NCBI GenBank assembly: GCA_965278995.1
Contig: OZ257136.1
Location: forward strand, 1,984,001-2,048,000
Reading direction: 5' to 3'
Source: JADJYF01 sp965278995
Lineage (GTDB): Bacteria; Pseudomonadota; Gammaproteobacteria; Ga0077536
Length of the DNA: 64,000 bases
Positions 51,439-59,447 of the stretch are shown piece by piece. Made by a program: the position numbers and the translations under genes. The stretch's first letter is position 1. The number at the start of each line of letters is the position of its first letter. Under the pieces are notes generated by a model that was given only the letters and a program-made list of their open reading frames with translations, did no database searches and was not told the origin of the DNA.

Positions 51439-52323
51439 ATGCATGACGGGGGGAACGTGGTCCAGACTCAATATACATCGCCAACTACACTCGCAGATGC
51501 CGTTACAGCGCTGCGCGGCGCGAACGGCTCGGCGAAGGTCCTGGCCGGCGGCACCGACCTGCTCGTGCAGATGCGCGCGGGGCGCCTCAAACCCGCACTG
51601 ATCGTCGACCTCAAACACATTCCTGAACTGCGCAAAATCACGGCTGAGGCCGGTGGGTTCCGTATCGGTGCTGCGGTTGCCGGAGCTGAACTCGGCGAAC
51701 ACGCTGAAGTACGTGAAGCCTGGCCCGGCGTCGTCGAAGGATTGGAACTGATCGGTTCGACCCAGATCCAGGGCCGTGCGTCTCTCGGTGGCAACCTGTG
51801 CAACGGTTCACCCGCTGCTGACAGCGTACCCGGCCTGATCGCAGCCGGCGCCACCTGCGCCATCGTTGGTCCGCAGGGCACGCGCGAAGCCAAGGTCGAA
51901 GACATCATCACCGGTCCGGGGCGCACCTCGCTCGCTGCCGGCGAGTTCGTCGTCAGCTTTCTGCTGCCGGCGCGGCCGGCACATTCAGGTGATGCGTATC
52001 TGCGTTTCATTCCGCGCACCGAAATGGATATCGCAGTGGTCGGCGCTGCTGTCAGCGTGACCTTGGACGCGAATGGCGTCTGCACGGCGGCGCGCGTCTC
52101 GCTCGGCGCCGTCGCACCGACGCCGCTGCTGGTCGAGGCCGGCGCACAGGCGTTGATCGGCACGCGCATCGATGACGCGGCGCTGGCCGCACTCGCTGCA
52201 GCCGCCAGCGCTGCCTGCAAGCCTATCTCCGACAAGCGCGGCACGATCGTGTACCGCACCAAGGTCGCCGGCGTCCTGGCCCGCCGCGCAGCCGTCATAG
52301 CCCGTGATCGCGCGAGGACCTGA
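51439..52323 (+). CDS. Molybdenum hydroxylase FAD subunit (CoxM/XdhB-like)
   Basis: Medium, FAD-binding subunit of a xanthine dehydrogenase/CO dehydrogenase-type enzyme, 294 residues. The FAD motifs AGGTDLLVQMRAG near 36-48 and TQIQGRASLGGNLCNGSPAADS near 112-133 are clear (the second is read in parts). ATG at 51439; a GTG at 51457 after GGGGGG is an alternative start. It is followed within five bases by the iron-sulphur subunit, giving the common order M-S-L. Confidence 0.92.
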   Translation: MHDGGNVVQTQYTSPTTLADAVTALRGANGSAKVLAGGTDLLVQMRAGRLKPALIVDLKHIPELRKITAEAGGFRIGAAVAGAELGEHAEVREAWPGVVEGLELIGSTQIQGRASLGGNLCNGSPAADSVPGLIAAGATCAIVGPQGTREAKVEDIITGPGRTSLAAGEFVVSFLLPARPAHSGDAYLRFIPRTEMDIAVVGAAVSVTLDANGVCTAARVSLGAVAPTPLLVEAGAQALIGTRIDDAALAALAAAASAACKPISDKRGTIVYRTKVAGVLARRAAVIARDRART

Positions 52324-52327
52324 TTCA

Positions 52328-52804
52328 ATGAGCAAACATCACATCACCGCCACCATCAACGGTGACCCCGCGGAATTCCTGTGCGAAACACAGGCCACCC
52401 TGCTCGACGTCCTGCGCGACGAGCTCGGTCTGACCGGCAGCAAGGAAGGCTGCGCATCCGGCGATTGCGGCGCCTGCAGCGTCATGGTCAACGGTCGACT
52501 GGTCTGTTCCTGCCTGGTCCTCGGTGTCGAAGTCCAGGACGCCACCATCAACACCATCGAAGGCGTCGCCACTGGCGAGGATCTGCATCCGATACAGAAA
52601 CATTTTCTGCAGGAAGCAGCGCTTCAGTGTGGCATCTGCACACCCGGTTTCATCGTTGCGACGAAAGCGCTGCTCGAACGCAATCCGAATCCGACCGAGA
52701 CCGAGGCCCGCTACTGGCTGGCCGGTAACCTGTGCCGTTGCACGGGCTACGATAAAATCATCAAGGCTGTTATGAACGCTGCCGCGGAACTGCGAGGAGC
52801 TTGA
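52328..52804 (+). CDS. Molybdenum hydroxylase 2Fe-2S subunit (CoxS-like)
   Basis: Small electron-transfer subunit of 158 residues. The plant-type [2Fe-2S] cluster motif is CASGDCGAC at 42-50 with a fourth Cys at about 60. The C-terminal helical domain holds the second cluster, with QCGICTPGF near 100-108 and CRCTGY near 138-143. ATG at 52328. The Mo subunit starts four bases after its stop. Confidence 0.95.
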   Translation: MSKHHITATINGDPAEFLCETQATLLDVLRDELGLTGSKEGCASGDCGACSVMVNGRLVCSCLVLGVEVQDATINTIEGVATGEDLHPIQKHFLQEAALQCGICTPGFIVATKALLERNPNPTETEARYWLAGNLCRCTGYDKIIKAVMNAAAELRGA

Positions 52805-52807
52805 ACC

Positions 52808-55096
52808 ATGGGTAACGAAGAAAAAGAACTGAAAGCGATCGAAGAAGGCAAGAGCCCGTATCGTTACATCGGTACGCGCCCGATACGTCCGGACGGTGTC
52901 GACAAGGTCACCGGCCGCGCCAATTTTGGTGCCGACCTCAAGCTTGCCGGCATGCTCCACGCGCGCATCGTGCGCAGCCCGCATGCGCACGCCCGCATCA
53001 AGTCGATCAATTGCGACAAAGCGCTGGCGCTGCCCGGCGTCAAGGCCGTCGTCACAAGCGTGGATTTCCCGCAGCTCGACCCGAGTGACAAAGCCGTTGG
53101 CGAAGTCACGGTCAGCTATCACGACATGTCGCATAACGTCCTTGCGCGCGATAAGGTGTTGTATGACGGTCACGCTGTCGCGGCGGTCGCTGCAACGACA
53201 CCGGCCATCGCCGAAGAAGCGATGAATCTGATTGAAGTCGAATACGAAGTGCTGACACCGGTGATGTCGGCGCTGGACGCAATGAAGCCCGGCGCAACGG
53301 TACTGCATCCGGCGCTGTTTACCGAAGGCGTCGAGCCCAAGCCGACCACGGCCTCGAATGTCGCCAAGCGTACCGAGTTCAGTCTCGGCGATCTGGCGCA
53401 GGGTTTCGCGGATGCCGACGTCATCGTCGAACACGAATACAGCGCACAGACCGTGCATCAGGGTTATATCGAGCCGCATGCCTGCGTCGCCAGCATGACC
53501 ACGGACGGCATGGCCACTATCTGGTGCAGCAGCCAGGGCCAGTTCATGGTCCGCGCCTATGTCGCCAAGCTGTGCGGCATGGAAGTATCCAAGATCAAAG
53601 TGCTGCCGGCAGAAATTGGTGGCGGCTTCGGCGGCAAGACGGTCGTCTATCTGGAACCGCTGGCCGTGGTGCTGGCAAAGAAAAGCGGCCGTCCGGTCAA
53701 GATGGTCATGACGCGCGATGAAGTTTTCCGCGCCACCGGCCCGACCTCAGGCGGCCACGCCTGGGCCAAGATCGGCGCCAAGCGCGACGGTACCATCACT
53801 GCTGGCGAAATCGTCATGGAGTACGAAGCAGGCGCCTACCCCGGTTCGCCGGTCGCGCTCGGCTGCATGACAGGATTTGCGCCCTACGCGCTCACCAACG
53901 TCAAATGCGTCGGCTTCGATGTTGTGGTGAACCGGCCGAAGGTCGCCGCTTATCGCGCACCGGGCGCGCCGATTGCCGCATTCGCGGTCGAGTCAACGCT
54001 CGATCTGCTGGCCGACAAACTCGGTCTCGACCCGATAGAACTGCGGCTGAAGAATGCCGCAGTCGAGGGAACGCAGGCGCCTTACGGCGTGAAGTTCAAT
54101 CGCATCGGCTATGTCGAGACGCTCGAGGCGGCGAAGAACCATCCCAACTATGCCATCAAGCTCGGCCCCAATCAGGGTCGCGGAGTGGCATCGGGCTTCT
54201 GGTTCAACATCGGCGGCAATTCCAGCGCCTCGGTTGCCGTCAACGAAGATGGCACTGTCATCGTCGTGACCGGGAACCCGGACATCGGCGGCTCACGGGC
54301 CTCGATGGCAATGATGGCGGCCGAAGTGCTCGGTGTCGATATTGCACGCGTGAAACCACTGGTCGCCGATACCGAATCGGTGCCCTACTCCGACTTGACC
54401 GGCGGCAGCCGGGTCACATTCGCGACCGGTAAAGCCGTGATCGAAGCGGCCGAGAATGTGGTGCAGGATCTGCGACGTCGTGCGGCAAAGATCTGGAAAA
54501 TCGATATCGAACAGGTAGAGTGGAAGGACGGCTGCGCCATCGCTATCGAGACCGATCAGCGCAAACCATTGACGATAGCCGACATCGCCAAGATGGCCGG
54601 CCGTACCGGCGGCCCGATCAGCGGCAAGGCGAATATCAACGCGGCCGGTGCCGGACCAGGTTTCGGTACGCATGTGTGCGATGTCGAAGTCGATCCGGAA
54701 ACCGGTCACGTCACGGTACTGCGCTATACCGCCGTCCAGGACGTCGGCAAAGCCATTCATCCGAGCTATGTCGAAGGTCAGTTGCAGGGCGGTGCGGTGC
54801 AGGGCATCGGCTGGGCGCTGAACGAAGAATACATCTACGATGCGCAGGGCCGGCTGCAGAATACGGGCTTCCTTGACTATCGCATTCCGGTTGCCTCTGA
54901 CATGCCGATGATCGACGCAGTGCTGGTCGAAGTAGCGAATCCGGGCCACCCCTATGGCGTTCGCGGCGTCGGTGAAGTGCCGATAGTGCCACCGCTGGCC
55001 GCAGTGGCCAACGCCGTCTCGCGCGCCGCCGGCGTGCGCATGGGCGATCTCCCGCTCTCGCCGCCGAAGATCCTGGCGGCCATCGACGCCAAGTAG
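52808..55096 (+). CDS. Molybdenum hydroxylase Mo-binding subunit (CoxL/XdhC-like)
   Basis: Large catalytic subunit, 762 residues, with Moco bound near GGGFGGK (about 271-277) and AYRAPGAP near 381-388. The latter replaces the AYRCSFR loop of true CO dehydrogenase, so this is not form I CODH. The catalytic Glu is probably in GVGEVPIVPP near the C-terminus. Relatives act on nicotinate, isoquinoline, 4-hydroxybenzoyl-CoA, purines and aldehydes, and the substrate here is unknown. GAGGAG precedes the ATG. It is downstream of the M and S subunits and upstream of a MoaD-like gene. Confidence 0.93.
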   Translation: MGNEEKELKAIEEGKSPYRYIGTRPIRPDGVDKVTGRANFGADLKLAGMLHARIVRSPHAHARIKSINCDKALALPGVKAVVTSVDFPQLDPSDKAVGEVTVSYHDMSHNVLARDKVLYDGHAVAAVAATTPAIAEEAMNLIEVEYEVLTPVMSALDAMKPGATVLHPALFTEGVEPKPTTASNVAKRTEFSLGDLAQGFADADVIVEHEYSAQTVHQGYIEPHACVASMTTDGMATIWCSSQGQFMVRAYVAKLCGMEVSKIKVLPAEIGGGFGGKTVVYLEPLAVVLAKKSGRPVKMVMTRDEVFRATGPTSGGHAWAKIGAKRDGTITAGEIVMEYEAGAYPGSPVALGCMTGFAPYALTNVKCVGFDVVVNRPKVAAYRAPGAPIAAFAVESTLDLLADKLGLDPIELRLKNAAVEGTQAPYGVKFNRIGYVETLEAAKNHPNYAIKLGPNQGRGVASGFWFNIGGNSSASVAVNEDGTVIVVTGNPDIGGSRASMAMMAAEVLGVDIARVKPLVADTESVPYSDLTGGSRVTFATGKAVIEAAENVVQDLRRRAAKIWKIDIEQVEWKDGCAIAIETDQRKPLTIADIAKMAGRTGGPISGKANINAAGAGPGFGTHVCDVEVDPETGHVTVLRYTAVQDVGKAIHPSYVEGQLQGGAVQGIGWALNEEYIYDAQGRLQNTGFLDYRIPVASDMPMIDAVLVEVANPGHPYGVRGVGEVPIVPPLAAVANAVSRAAGVRMGDLPLSPPKILAAIDAK

Positions 55097-55109
55097 ACTG
55101 GCAGCCGCC

Positions 55110-55358
55110 ATGGCGAAGGTCGTCCTACCGCATGAGGTAGCCCGCACCTTCGCCGGCGGTATCGCCGAACATCAGGTTGCGGCTGGTGATGTCCGCGAGC
55201 TGCTCGACAATCTGGATACCTTGTTCCCCGGCATCGGCGAACGTCTGCGTTTGCGGATGGCCGTAGCCATCGACGGCGAGATATTCCAGGACCCATTCAT
55301 CGAAGCGATTCGGCCGCACAGTGAAGTGTTTTTCCTGCCGGCGATCGAGGGCGGCTAA
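55110..55358 (+). CDS. MoaD/ThiS-like small sulfur carrier protein
   Basis: An 82-residue ubiquitin-fold protein ending in Gly-Gly (FFLPAIEGG), the thiocarboxylate-forming tail of MoaD/ThiS. The motif LRLRMAVAIDGEIFQDP (in the middle) and SEVFFLPA match MoaD-type proteins. It is 13 bases after the Mo subunit, so a role in supplying molybdopterin or a modified cofactor for that enzyme is likely. No MoaE or adenylating enzyme is adjacent. Confidence 0.85.
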   Translation: MAKVVLPHEVARTFAGGIAEHQVAAGDVRELLDNLDTLFPGIGERLRLRMAVAIDGEIFQDPFIEAIRPHSEVFFLPAIEGG

Positions 55359-55393
55359 GCGCACCTGTCGTCACGGATCCTGACGACAGGGAA

Positions 55394-55810
55394 TTACTCC
55401 AGCGGCAGATCGCACACCTGACCGTTCTCGGCCAGCTGCGCGGCAGATGGCACCAGCATCGGCAGAACGCTGCCCATGCGTTTGGCGCAGGTCAGCAGCT
55501 GCTGCATTTCCGCCGAGGTCTCGAATTGTCGACCAAAAGCGAGCGCTCTGGCTTGCGCTTCGTCGCGTTTGCCGGCGCGACACAGCGTGCCGACTTCCGC
55601 CATCAGTGCTTCGCCGTCAGACTGCAGCGCGGCCAACGCGCCGGGTTCGAGTTCGCCCACGCAGCCTTGAACCTCCTGCAGCTGCTCCATCAGCAGCTGC
55701 ATCTGCTTGTCGTCCAACTCTAACGCAGCAACGGTGCCACTCATCAACGCCAGACTGACCGCGGCCAGTCTGGCGCCGAGTGCGATGCGTTCAACAATCA
55801 TTGAACGCAT
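55394..55810 (-). CDS. Small exported protein of unknown function
   Basis: About 138 residues from the ATG at 55810; ATG 55801 is also possible. A signal peptide runs to around AALEL. The mature part is helical and Gln/Leu-rich (DDKQMQLLMEQLQEVQGCVG) with four Cys that may form two disulphides. I do not recognise the family. The start codon lies inside a perfect 11-base inverted repeat (55784-55811). It follows the glycine-zipper protein on the same strand. Confidence 0.72.
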   Translation of the reverse strand: MRSMIVERIALGARLAAVSLALMSGTVAALELDDKQMQLLMEQLQEVQGCVGELEPGALAALQSDGEALMAEVGTLCRAGKRDEAQARALAFGRQFETSAEMQQLLTCAKRMGSVLPMLVPSAAQLAENGQVCDLPLE

Positions 55811-55811
55811 C
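55784..55811. repeat. Perfect inverted repeat over a start codon
   Basis: GATGCGTTCAA, six bases, TTGAACGCATC. The 11-base arms are perfect, and the repeat covers both candidate ATG codons of the small exported protein. In RNA it would form a hairpin that hides the start; in DNA it could be an operator. That the arms are also coding makes chance less easy to exclude. Confidence 0.5.
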
Positions 55812-55833
55812 GCGCGAGTGCAGCGTTGTCGAC

Positions 55834-56358
55834 TCAACGGTAGCCGCCCTGACCGCCGAGGATCGCACCGAACACGGCGCCAGCAGCGGTTGCTGCCAGC
55901 CGGCCCGAACCATGACCGACCTGCGAGCCGAGATATCCGCCGAGCGCACCGCCGACAGCGGTACCGAAGTTCGGCGAGCGGGCATAACCACCGCCATAGG
56001 CCGGGGCGCCGTAACTCTGCACGACATACCCCGGTTGCTGATAAGCCGGCGCATAGACCACCGGCGGCGGCGGGTAATACGGCTGGTAGACGACGACCGG
56101 CGGCGGCGCGTAGTAACCCCGGTTGATAATCACCTGGGCCGGGTAGCCATAACTCCGGGCATAACCCCCATAGCTCGGGCCATAGTTGTTATGGTAACCG
56201 TGTTGCTGATGCCGAAAATGACGGTTGTCATAGCCGCGGTCGTTGCCGTGATGCCGCCATCCGTCCGCGCTCACCTGACTCGCCACCAACAAGCAGGCCA
56301 GTCCAACCATTGCAGCCAGCGGGCGACCTATGCCGGCCATCAGTGCTGTGGTCTTCAT
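55834..56358 (-). CDS. Exported Tyr/Gly/Pro-rich protein with glycine-zipper C-terminus
   Basis: A 174-residue protein with signal peptide (cleaved near VSADG at about 32), a His/Tyr/Gly-rich segment (33-75), Pro/Tyr-rich repeats (YYPPPPVVYAP near 95-105) and a C-terminal glycine zipper (VGGALGGYLGSQVGHG then AGAVFGAILGG) of the Rick_17kDa/2TM type. It probably sits in the envelope, perhaps in the outer membrane. AAGGAGATTGCG gives a good ribosome-binding site. Function is unknown. Confidence 0.82.
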   Translation of the reverse strand: MKTTALMAGIGRPLAAMVGLACLLVASQVSADGWRHHGNDRGYDNRHFRHQQHGYHNNYGPSYGGYARSYGYPAQVIINRGYYAPPPVVVYQPYYPPPPVVYAPAYQQPGYVVQSYGAPAYGGGYARSPNFGTAVGGALGGYLGSQVGHGSGRLAATAAGAVFGAILGGQGGYR

Positions 56359-56565
56359 CGCAATCTCCTTGCGTTCATGCGTGATGTCGTTGCCGGATGC
56401 ACAGCCTTCTGGCGCCCGTGCACGAAATATAGGCCGGCCTCACTAAACGGAAGCTGAATCCGGTCACAACACGCGAGCACCCCGACCGGCGCAGCAGGCT
56501 TTATCTCGGCGCCTGTTCGTTACATACTCAAGCTTGGTCAATGTGAGTAAAAAGGAGGTGATCCA

Positions 56566-56646
56566 ATGTCTAGTGAGATTAATTTGGTATCCGTGCAGCC
56601 TTTGGATCTCGGCATGATGACGGAGCGCGTCACAGCATCTCATTGA
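56566..56646 (+). CDS. Possible 26-residue peptide with near-complete anti-16S ribosome-binding site
   Basis: ATG at 56566 is preceded at the ideal seven-base distance by AAGGAGGTGATCC, the full 13-base complement of the 16S rRNA 3' end. The frame encodes 26 residues (starting MSSEINLVSVQPLDLG, ending VTASH) and stops at TGA 56644-56646. It has no signal peptide and no resemblance to PqqA or mycofactocin precursors that I can see. With the terminator 50 bases later it could be a self-contained unit. Evidence for translation is the ribosome-binding site only. Confidence 0.5.
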   Translation: MSSEINLVSVQPLDLGMMTERVTASH

Positions 56647-56697
56647 GGGTGCTGGATCGCTATCCAGAGATCGAGGTTGTCGGTATCAATCTCACTG

Positions 56698-56727
56698 AAG
56701 GGCCGCCGCGTGCGGCCCTTCTTTTCA
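56698..56727 (+). terminator. Intrinsic terminator
   Basis: AAGGGCCGC, five bases, GCGGCCCTT form a nine-pair perfect GC-rich stem, followed on the plus strand by CTTTTC. It ends the small plus-strand unit at 56.55-56.70 kb and sits just beyond the stop of the converging LLM gene. The minus strand has no T run after it, so it acts mainly on the plus strand. Confidence 0.8.
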
Positions 56728-56735
56728 GATGCCGC

Positions 56736-57611
56736 TCAGCTCCCCGGAGCGAGCGCTTCCAGGGCCTTGTAGTCCGGACCCGGCTGACCGTCGGGCCGCA
56801 ATGGCTGCAGTACCACCTGATCGGCACCTTTGGCAAAATACTCCGCCAGACGCGCCTTGATCTGGGCCACACTTCCCCACGCCACCATCGCATCTAACAG
56901 ACGTTCGCTGCCGCCATTGGCCACGTCGCTCTGATCGAAGCCGAGCCGGAACCAGTTGTTGACGTAATTCGGCAGCCCCGTATAGAAAGCGAGTGCCTCG
57001 CGCGCGACTTTTCGGGCGACTACCGGATCGCTGGTCAGGCAGATCTTCTGTTCGCAGATGATGGCGCCCTTTCCACCCATCGCAGCGCGCGCCATTGACG
57101 CCTGCTGCGGTGTGATGTTGTACGGAAATGACCCCAGCGAACGTTCCGCCGACAGTTTGGACATCTGCGGTCCGAGGGCGGCAAGCACCACCTGCTTGAC
57201 GTCTGGTGCGCCGCCAAAAGCGGTCCAGGCCTGATCCATCCGGTCGAGATAGGCGCGCATGGTGGCTATCGGCTTCTGATACGCATGACCGCGCATATCG
57301 GCCACCAGCGGCGCATGCGAGACGCCGAGACCGAGAACGAATCGGCCATCGTAGAGACGGTTCAAGCTGTTGTGGCCCATCACTGCGGCAGTTGCGTCCC
57401 GCGCATAGATGTTGGCAATGCCGCTGCCGACAACAAGGCGCTTGCTGTGACTGAGCAGATAAGCACCGATGGCGAACGGTTCGTATGCAAGCGCTTCGGG
57501 ATACCACAGGTTCGAATAGCCAAAGTCATCGACCGTACGCGCGAGCTCCGCGCATTGCCTGGCGTCGAGCGCGTCGGTAAACGTAAAGACGCCGAATTTG
57601 CCAAATTTCAT
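56736..57611 (-). CDS. LLM class flavin-dependent oxidoreductase
   Basis: Luciferase-like TIM-barrel oxidoreductase of 291 residues, probably F420- or FMN-dependent. ATG at 57611 follows GGAGG. Family words: FGKFGVFTF at the start, ELARTVDDFGYSNLWYPEAL near 24-43, GSGIANIYARDATAAVMG near 61-78, and GRFVLGLGVSH near 89-99. The C-terminus ends QVVLQPLRPDG. The mycobacterial-type relatives use F420, while proteobacterial ones mostly use FMN. Substrate unknown. Confidence 0.9.
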   Translation of the reverse strand: MKFGKFGVFTFTDALDARQCAELARTVDDFGYSNLWYPEALAYEPFAIGAYLLSHSKRLVVGSGIANIYARDATAAVMGHNSLNRLYDGRFVLGLGVSHAPLVADMRGHAYQKPIATMRAYLDRMDQAWTAFGGAPDVKQVVLAALGPQMSKLSAERSLGSFPYNITPQQASMARAAMGGKGAIICEQKICLTSDPVVARKVAREALAFYTGLPNYVNNWFRLGFDQSDVANGGSERLLDAMVAWGSVAQIKARLAEYFAKGADQVVLQPLRPDGQPGPDYKALEALAPGS

Positions 57612-57713
57612 GACTTGCCTCCTGCCGATGAGTGGCGCAGCATACCGCCTCGTTCGCGGCAACGGTAGCGTTGCGCGGGCATGCAGCAGTCCACTGTCGG
57701 CGCAGAACTATCG

Positions 57714-58361
57714 ATGACTATCGACCTGTTGAAACGTACGCCGCTGGCCCGCCGCGTGGCCCTGACGCGACTGCTTCTCCTGCTGCTGGTACCACTGACC
57801 ATCTGGGTCACGATGCAAGATACCGTCGTCGCACCAGGGGCTGTCGGTCTGCAGTTTGCGCGCCCCGTCACCTGGACTTACCTCACCGGGACGCGCGTTG
57901 CCGCTGTCGACACCGCGATTCGCTACGACGCCGATGCGCTTGCAGCGGCGTTGACCGAAGGTAAAGCGTCGCCGCTGTTCGCCATCCTCAAATATCCGCA
58001 TCCGCATGCCGGTGTGAATCCGATGATCGGCGTCAACGTGAGCCTCGTTTCCGGCACCGAGACACCACAGCAGGAATTGTCTCGTCGTGTGGATGAAGTT
58101 CAGCGCAACTCGGGCGATGCGCTCGAGGTCCTGCAGCCAATCACGCCGACAACTATCGGCGGCTACGCTGCTGCACGCGTTGTCCTGCATGCCACGAAAA
58201 CAGCCAGTGCTGGACCGGCCCCGGACAAAATGACCGTCGTTGCCATCGTCGCCGACAAGCTGTCGCTGATGATCGCCGCATCGGGTGCTTTCGACGGTGA
58301 AGACGCCGTCGAAAGTACGCTGGAGGAGTTCCTCGCCTCGTTCGCCTTGGTGACACCTTAA
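57714..58361 (+). CDS. Membrane-anchored protein of unknown function
   Basis: About 215 residues from the ATG at 57714; an ATG 33 bases earlier is also in frame. An N-terminal hydrophobic anchor (LTRLLLLLLVPLTIWVTM near 17-34) is followed by an extracytoplasmic domain with a beta-rich centre (GVNVSLVSGTETPQQEL) and a C-terminal strand/helix pattern like PsbP or lipoprotein LpqN-type folds. I do not recognise it. It is divergent from the LLM gene and 73 bases ahead of the metallopeptidase. Confidence 0.7.
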   Translation: MTIDLLKRTPLARRVALTRLLLLLLVPLTIWVTMQDTVVAPGAVGLQFARPVTWTYLTGTRVAAVDTAIRYDADALAAALTEGKASPLFAILKYPHPHAGVNPMIGVNVSLVSGTETPQQELSRRVDEVQRNSGDALEVLQPITPTTIGGYAAARVVLHATKTASAGPAPDKMTVVAIVADKLSLMIAASGAFDGEDAVESTLEEFLASFALVTP

Positions 58362-58434
58362 GACACGCACCATTTCCCTGCAGCACCCGAACTGTGGCAT
58401 AACACTCGGAGCAGGTGACACGGCGGTACTCGAC

Positions 58435-59343
58435 ATGCGATGGCGTGGCGGCAGACAGAGCGACAACGTCGAGGACCGACGCGGCGAAGCAACCCCGCGC
58501 GGATTTCGCGGTGGTGGCGGCGGCGGTTCTCTGCTGCCGCTGGTCCTGCGGCTGTCCCGAACGCCCGGTGGGCTCGTCATTCTCGTGATCGGGGCGCTCG
58601 TCTTGTGGTACTCGGGTGCCGACCTCGGCACCCTGACGGGCGCGCCCGGCGCCCTCGACGACCGGAGTGCAGCCAACCCACCGGTGGAAGACGCCGCCGA
58701 ACGCGAGCAGGCCGACTTCGTTGCTGTCGTGCTGGCCGATACCGAGGACACCTGGAGCGCATTGTTCGCACTCGGCGGGCAAACCTACGAACGTCCGCAT
58801 CTGGTCCTGTTTCGCAAAGCGACGACGTCGGCCTGCGGACTCGGTGAGGCCGCGATGGGCCCGTTCTATTGCCCGGGCGACCACAAGGTCTATCTCGATT
58901 TGAGCTTCTTCGATGACCTCGCCCAGCGTTATACGGCGCCGGGCGATTTCGCCCAGGCTTACGTGCTCGCCCACGAAGTCGGCCATCACGTGCAGACCCT
59001 GCTCGGCATCTCGGCGCGCTCGGCCGAAGCGCGAAAGCATATGGACGCCACTGCCGCAAATGCAGACAGCGTGCGGCAGGAACTGCAAGCCGACTGTTTC
59101 GCCGGAATTTGGGCACATCACGCGCAAGCGACCCGTCAGGTGCTCGAAGCGGGCGATATCGATGAAGCGCTGGCTGCAGCGAGCGCCATCGGCGATGACC
59201 GTCTACAGCATCAGGCGCGCGGTTACGTCACACCGGACTCGTTTACCCATGGGACGTCTGCGCAGCGCGGCCGCTGGTTCCGGCTGGGCTTCGAGCAGGG
59301 CACAGTCGTTGCCTGCGATACGTTCGCCGCCGCCAAACTCTAA
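58435..59343 (+). CDS. Neutral zinc metallopeptidase (YpfJ family)
   Basis: A 302-residue membrane protein. It has an N-terminal basic, Gly-rich tail (FRGGGGGGS near 24-32), one transmembrane segment (about 46-60) and a zincin domain with HEVGHHVQ at 180-187, where His180, Glu181 and His184 make the active site. A third ligand is likely in the QELQADCFAGIW stretch near 212-223. Length and layout match YpfJ of E. coli. Its physiological substrate is unknown. Confidence 0.92.
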   Translation: MRWRGGRQSDNVEDRRGEATPRGFRGGGGGGSLLPLVLRLSRTPGGLVILVIGALVLWYSGADLGTLTGAPGALDDRSAANPPVEDAAEREQADFVAVVLADTEDTWSALFALGGQTYERPHLVLFRKATTSACGLGEAAMGPFYCPGDHKVYLDLSFFDDLAQRYTAPGDFAQAYVLAHEVGHHVQTLLGISARSAEARKHMDATAANADSVRQELQADCFAGIWAHHAQATRQVLEAGDIDEALAAASAIGDDRLQHQARGYVTPDSFTHGTSAQRGRWFRLGFEQGTVVACDTFAAAKL

Positions 59344-59447
59344 CAGCCTGTTACGGCACGAATGGCGGCGGTTCGAGGTGACGGGATCGACGTCGAATCC
59401 TGTATAGTCGCCTCAGGGCACGGTCGCCCCGTCACCGGCACGCGCCC

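Larger units (their letters stand above)
56551..56727 (+). ncRNA. Candidate structured small transcript around the 26-codon ORF
   Basis: The segment from the Shine-Dalgarno to the terminator folds well by eye. A closing stem pairs AGTGAGATT (56572-56580) with AATCTCACT (56688-56696), with two more A-T pairs after one mismatch. Inside are hairpins TGACG/CGTCA (56618-56632, extended by ATG/CAT) and CTGGAT/ATCCAG (56652-56667). The terminator follows. It could be a small RNA, a leader or a structured mRNA. No known RNA family is recognised. Confidence 0.45.

Noticed and set aside
52808..55096. Form I carbon monoxide dehydrogenase
   Set aside because: The active-site loop is AYRAPGAP, not AYRCSFR, so the Cys that binds copper in CODH is missing.
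56566..56760. Second selenoprotein by read-through of the TGA at 56644
   Set aside because: The continuation after this TGA is Arg/Ser-rich, runs into the terminator hairpin and overlaps the LLM gene antisense. It has no Sec-type motif.
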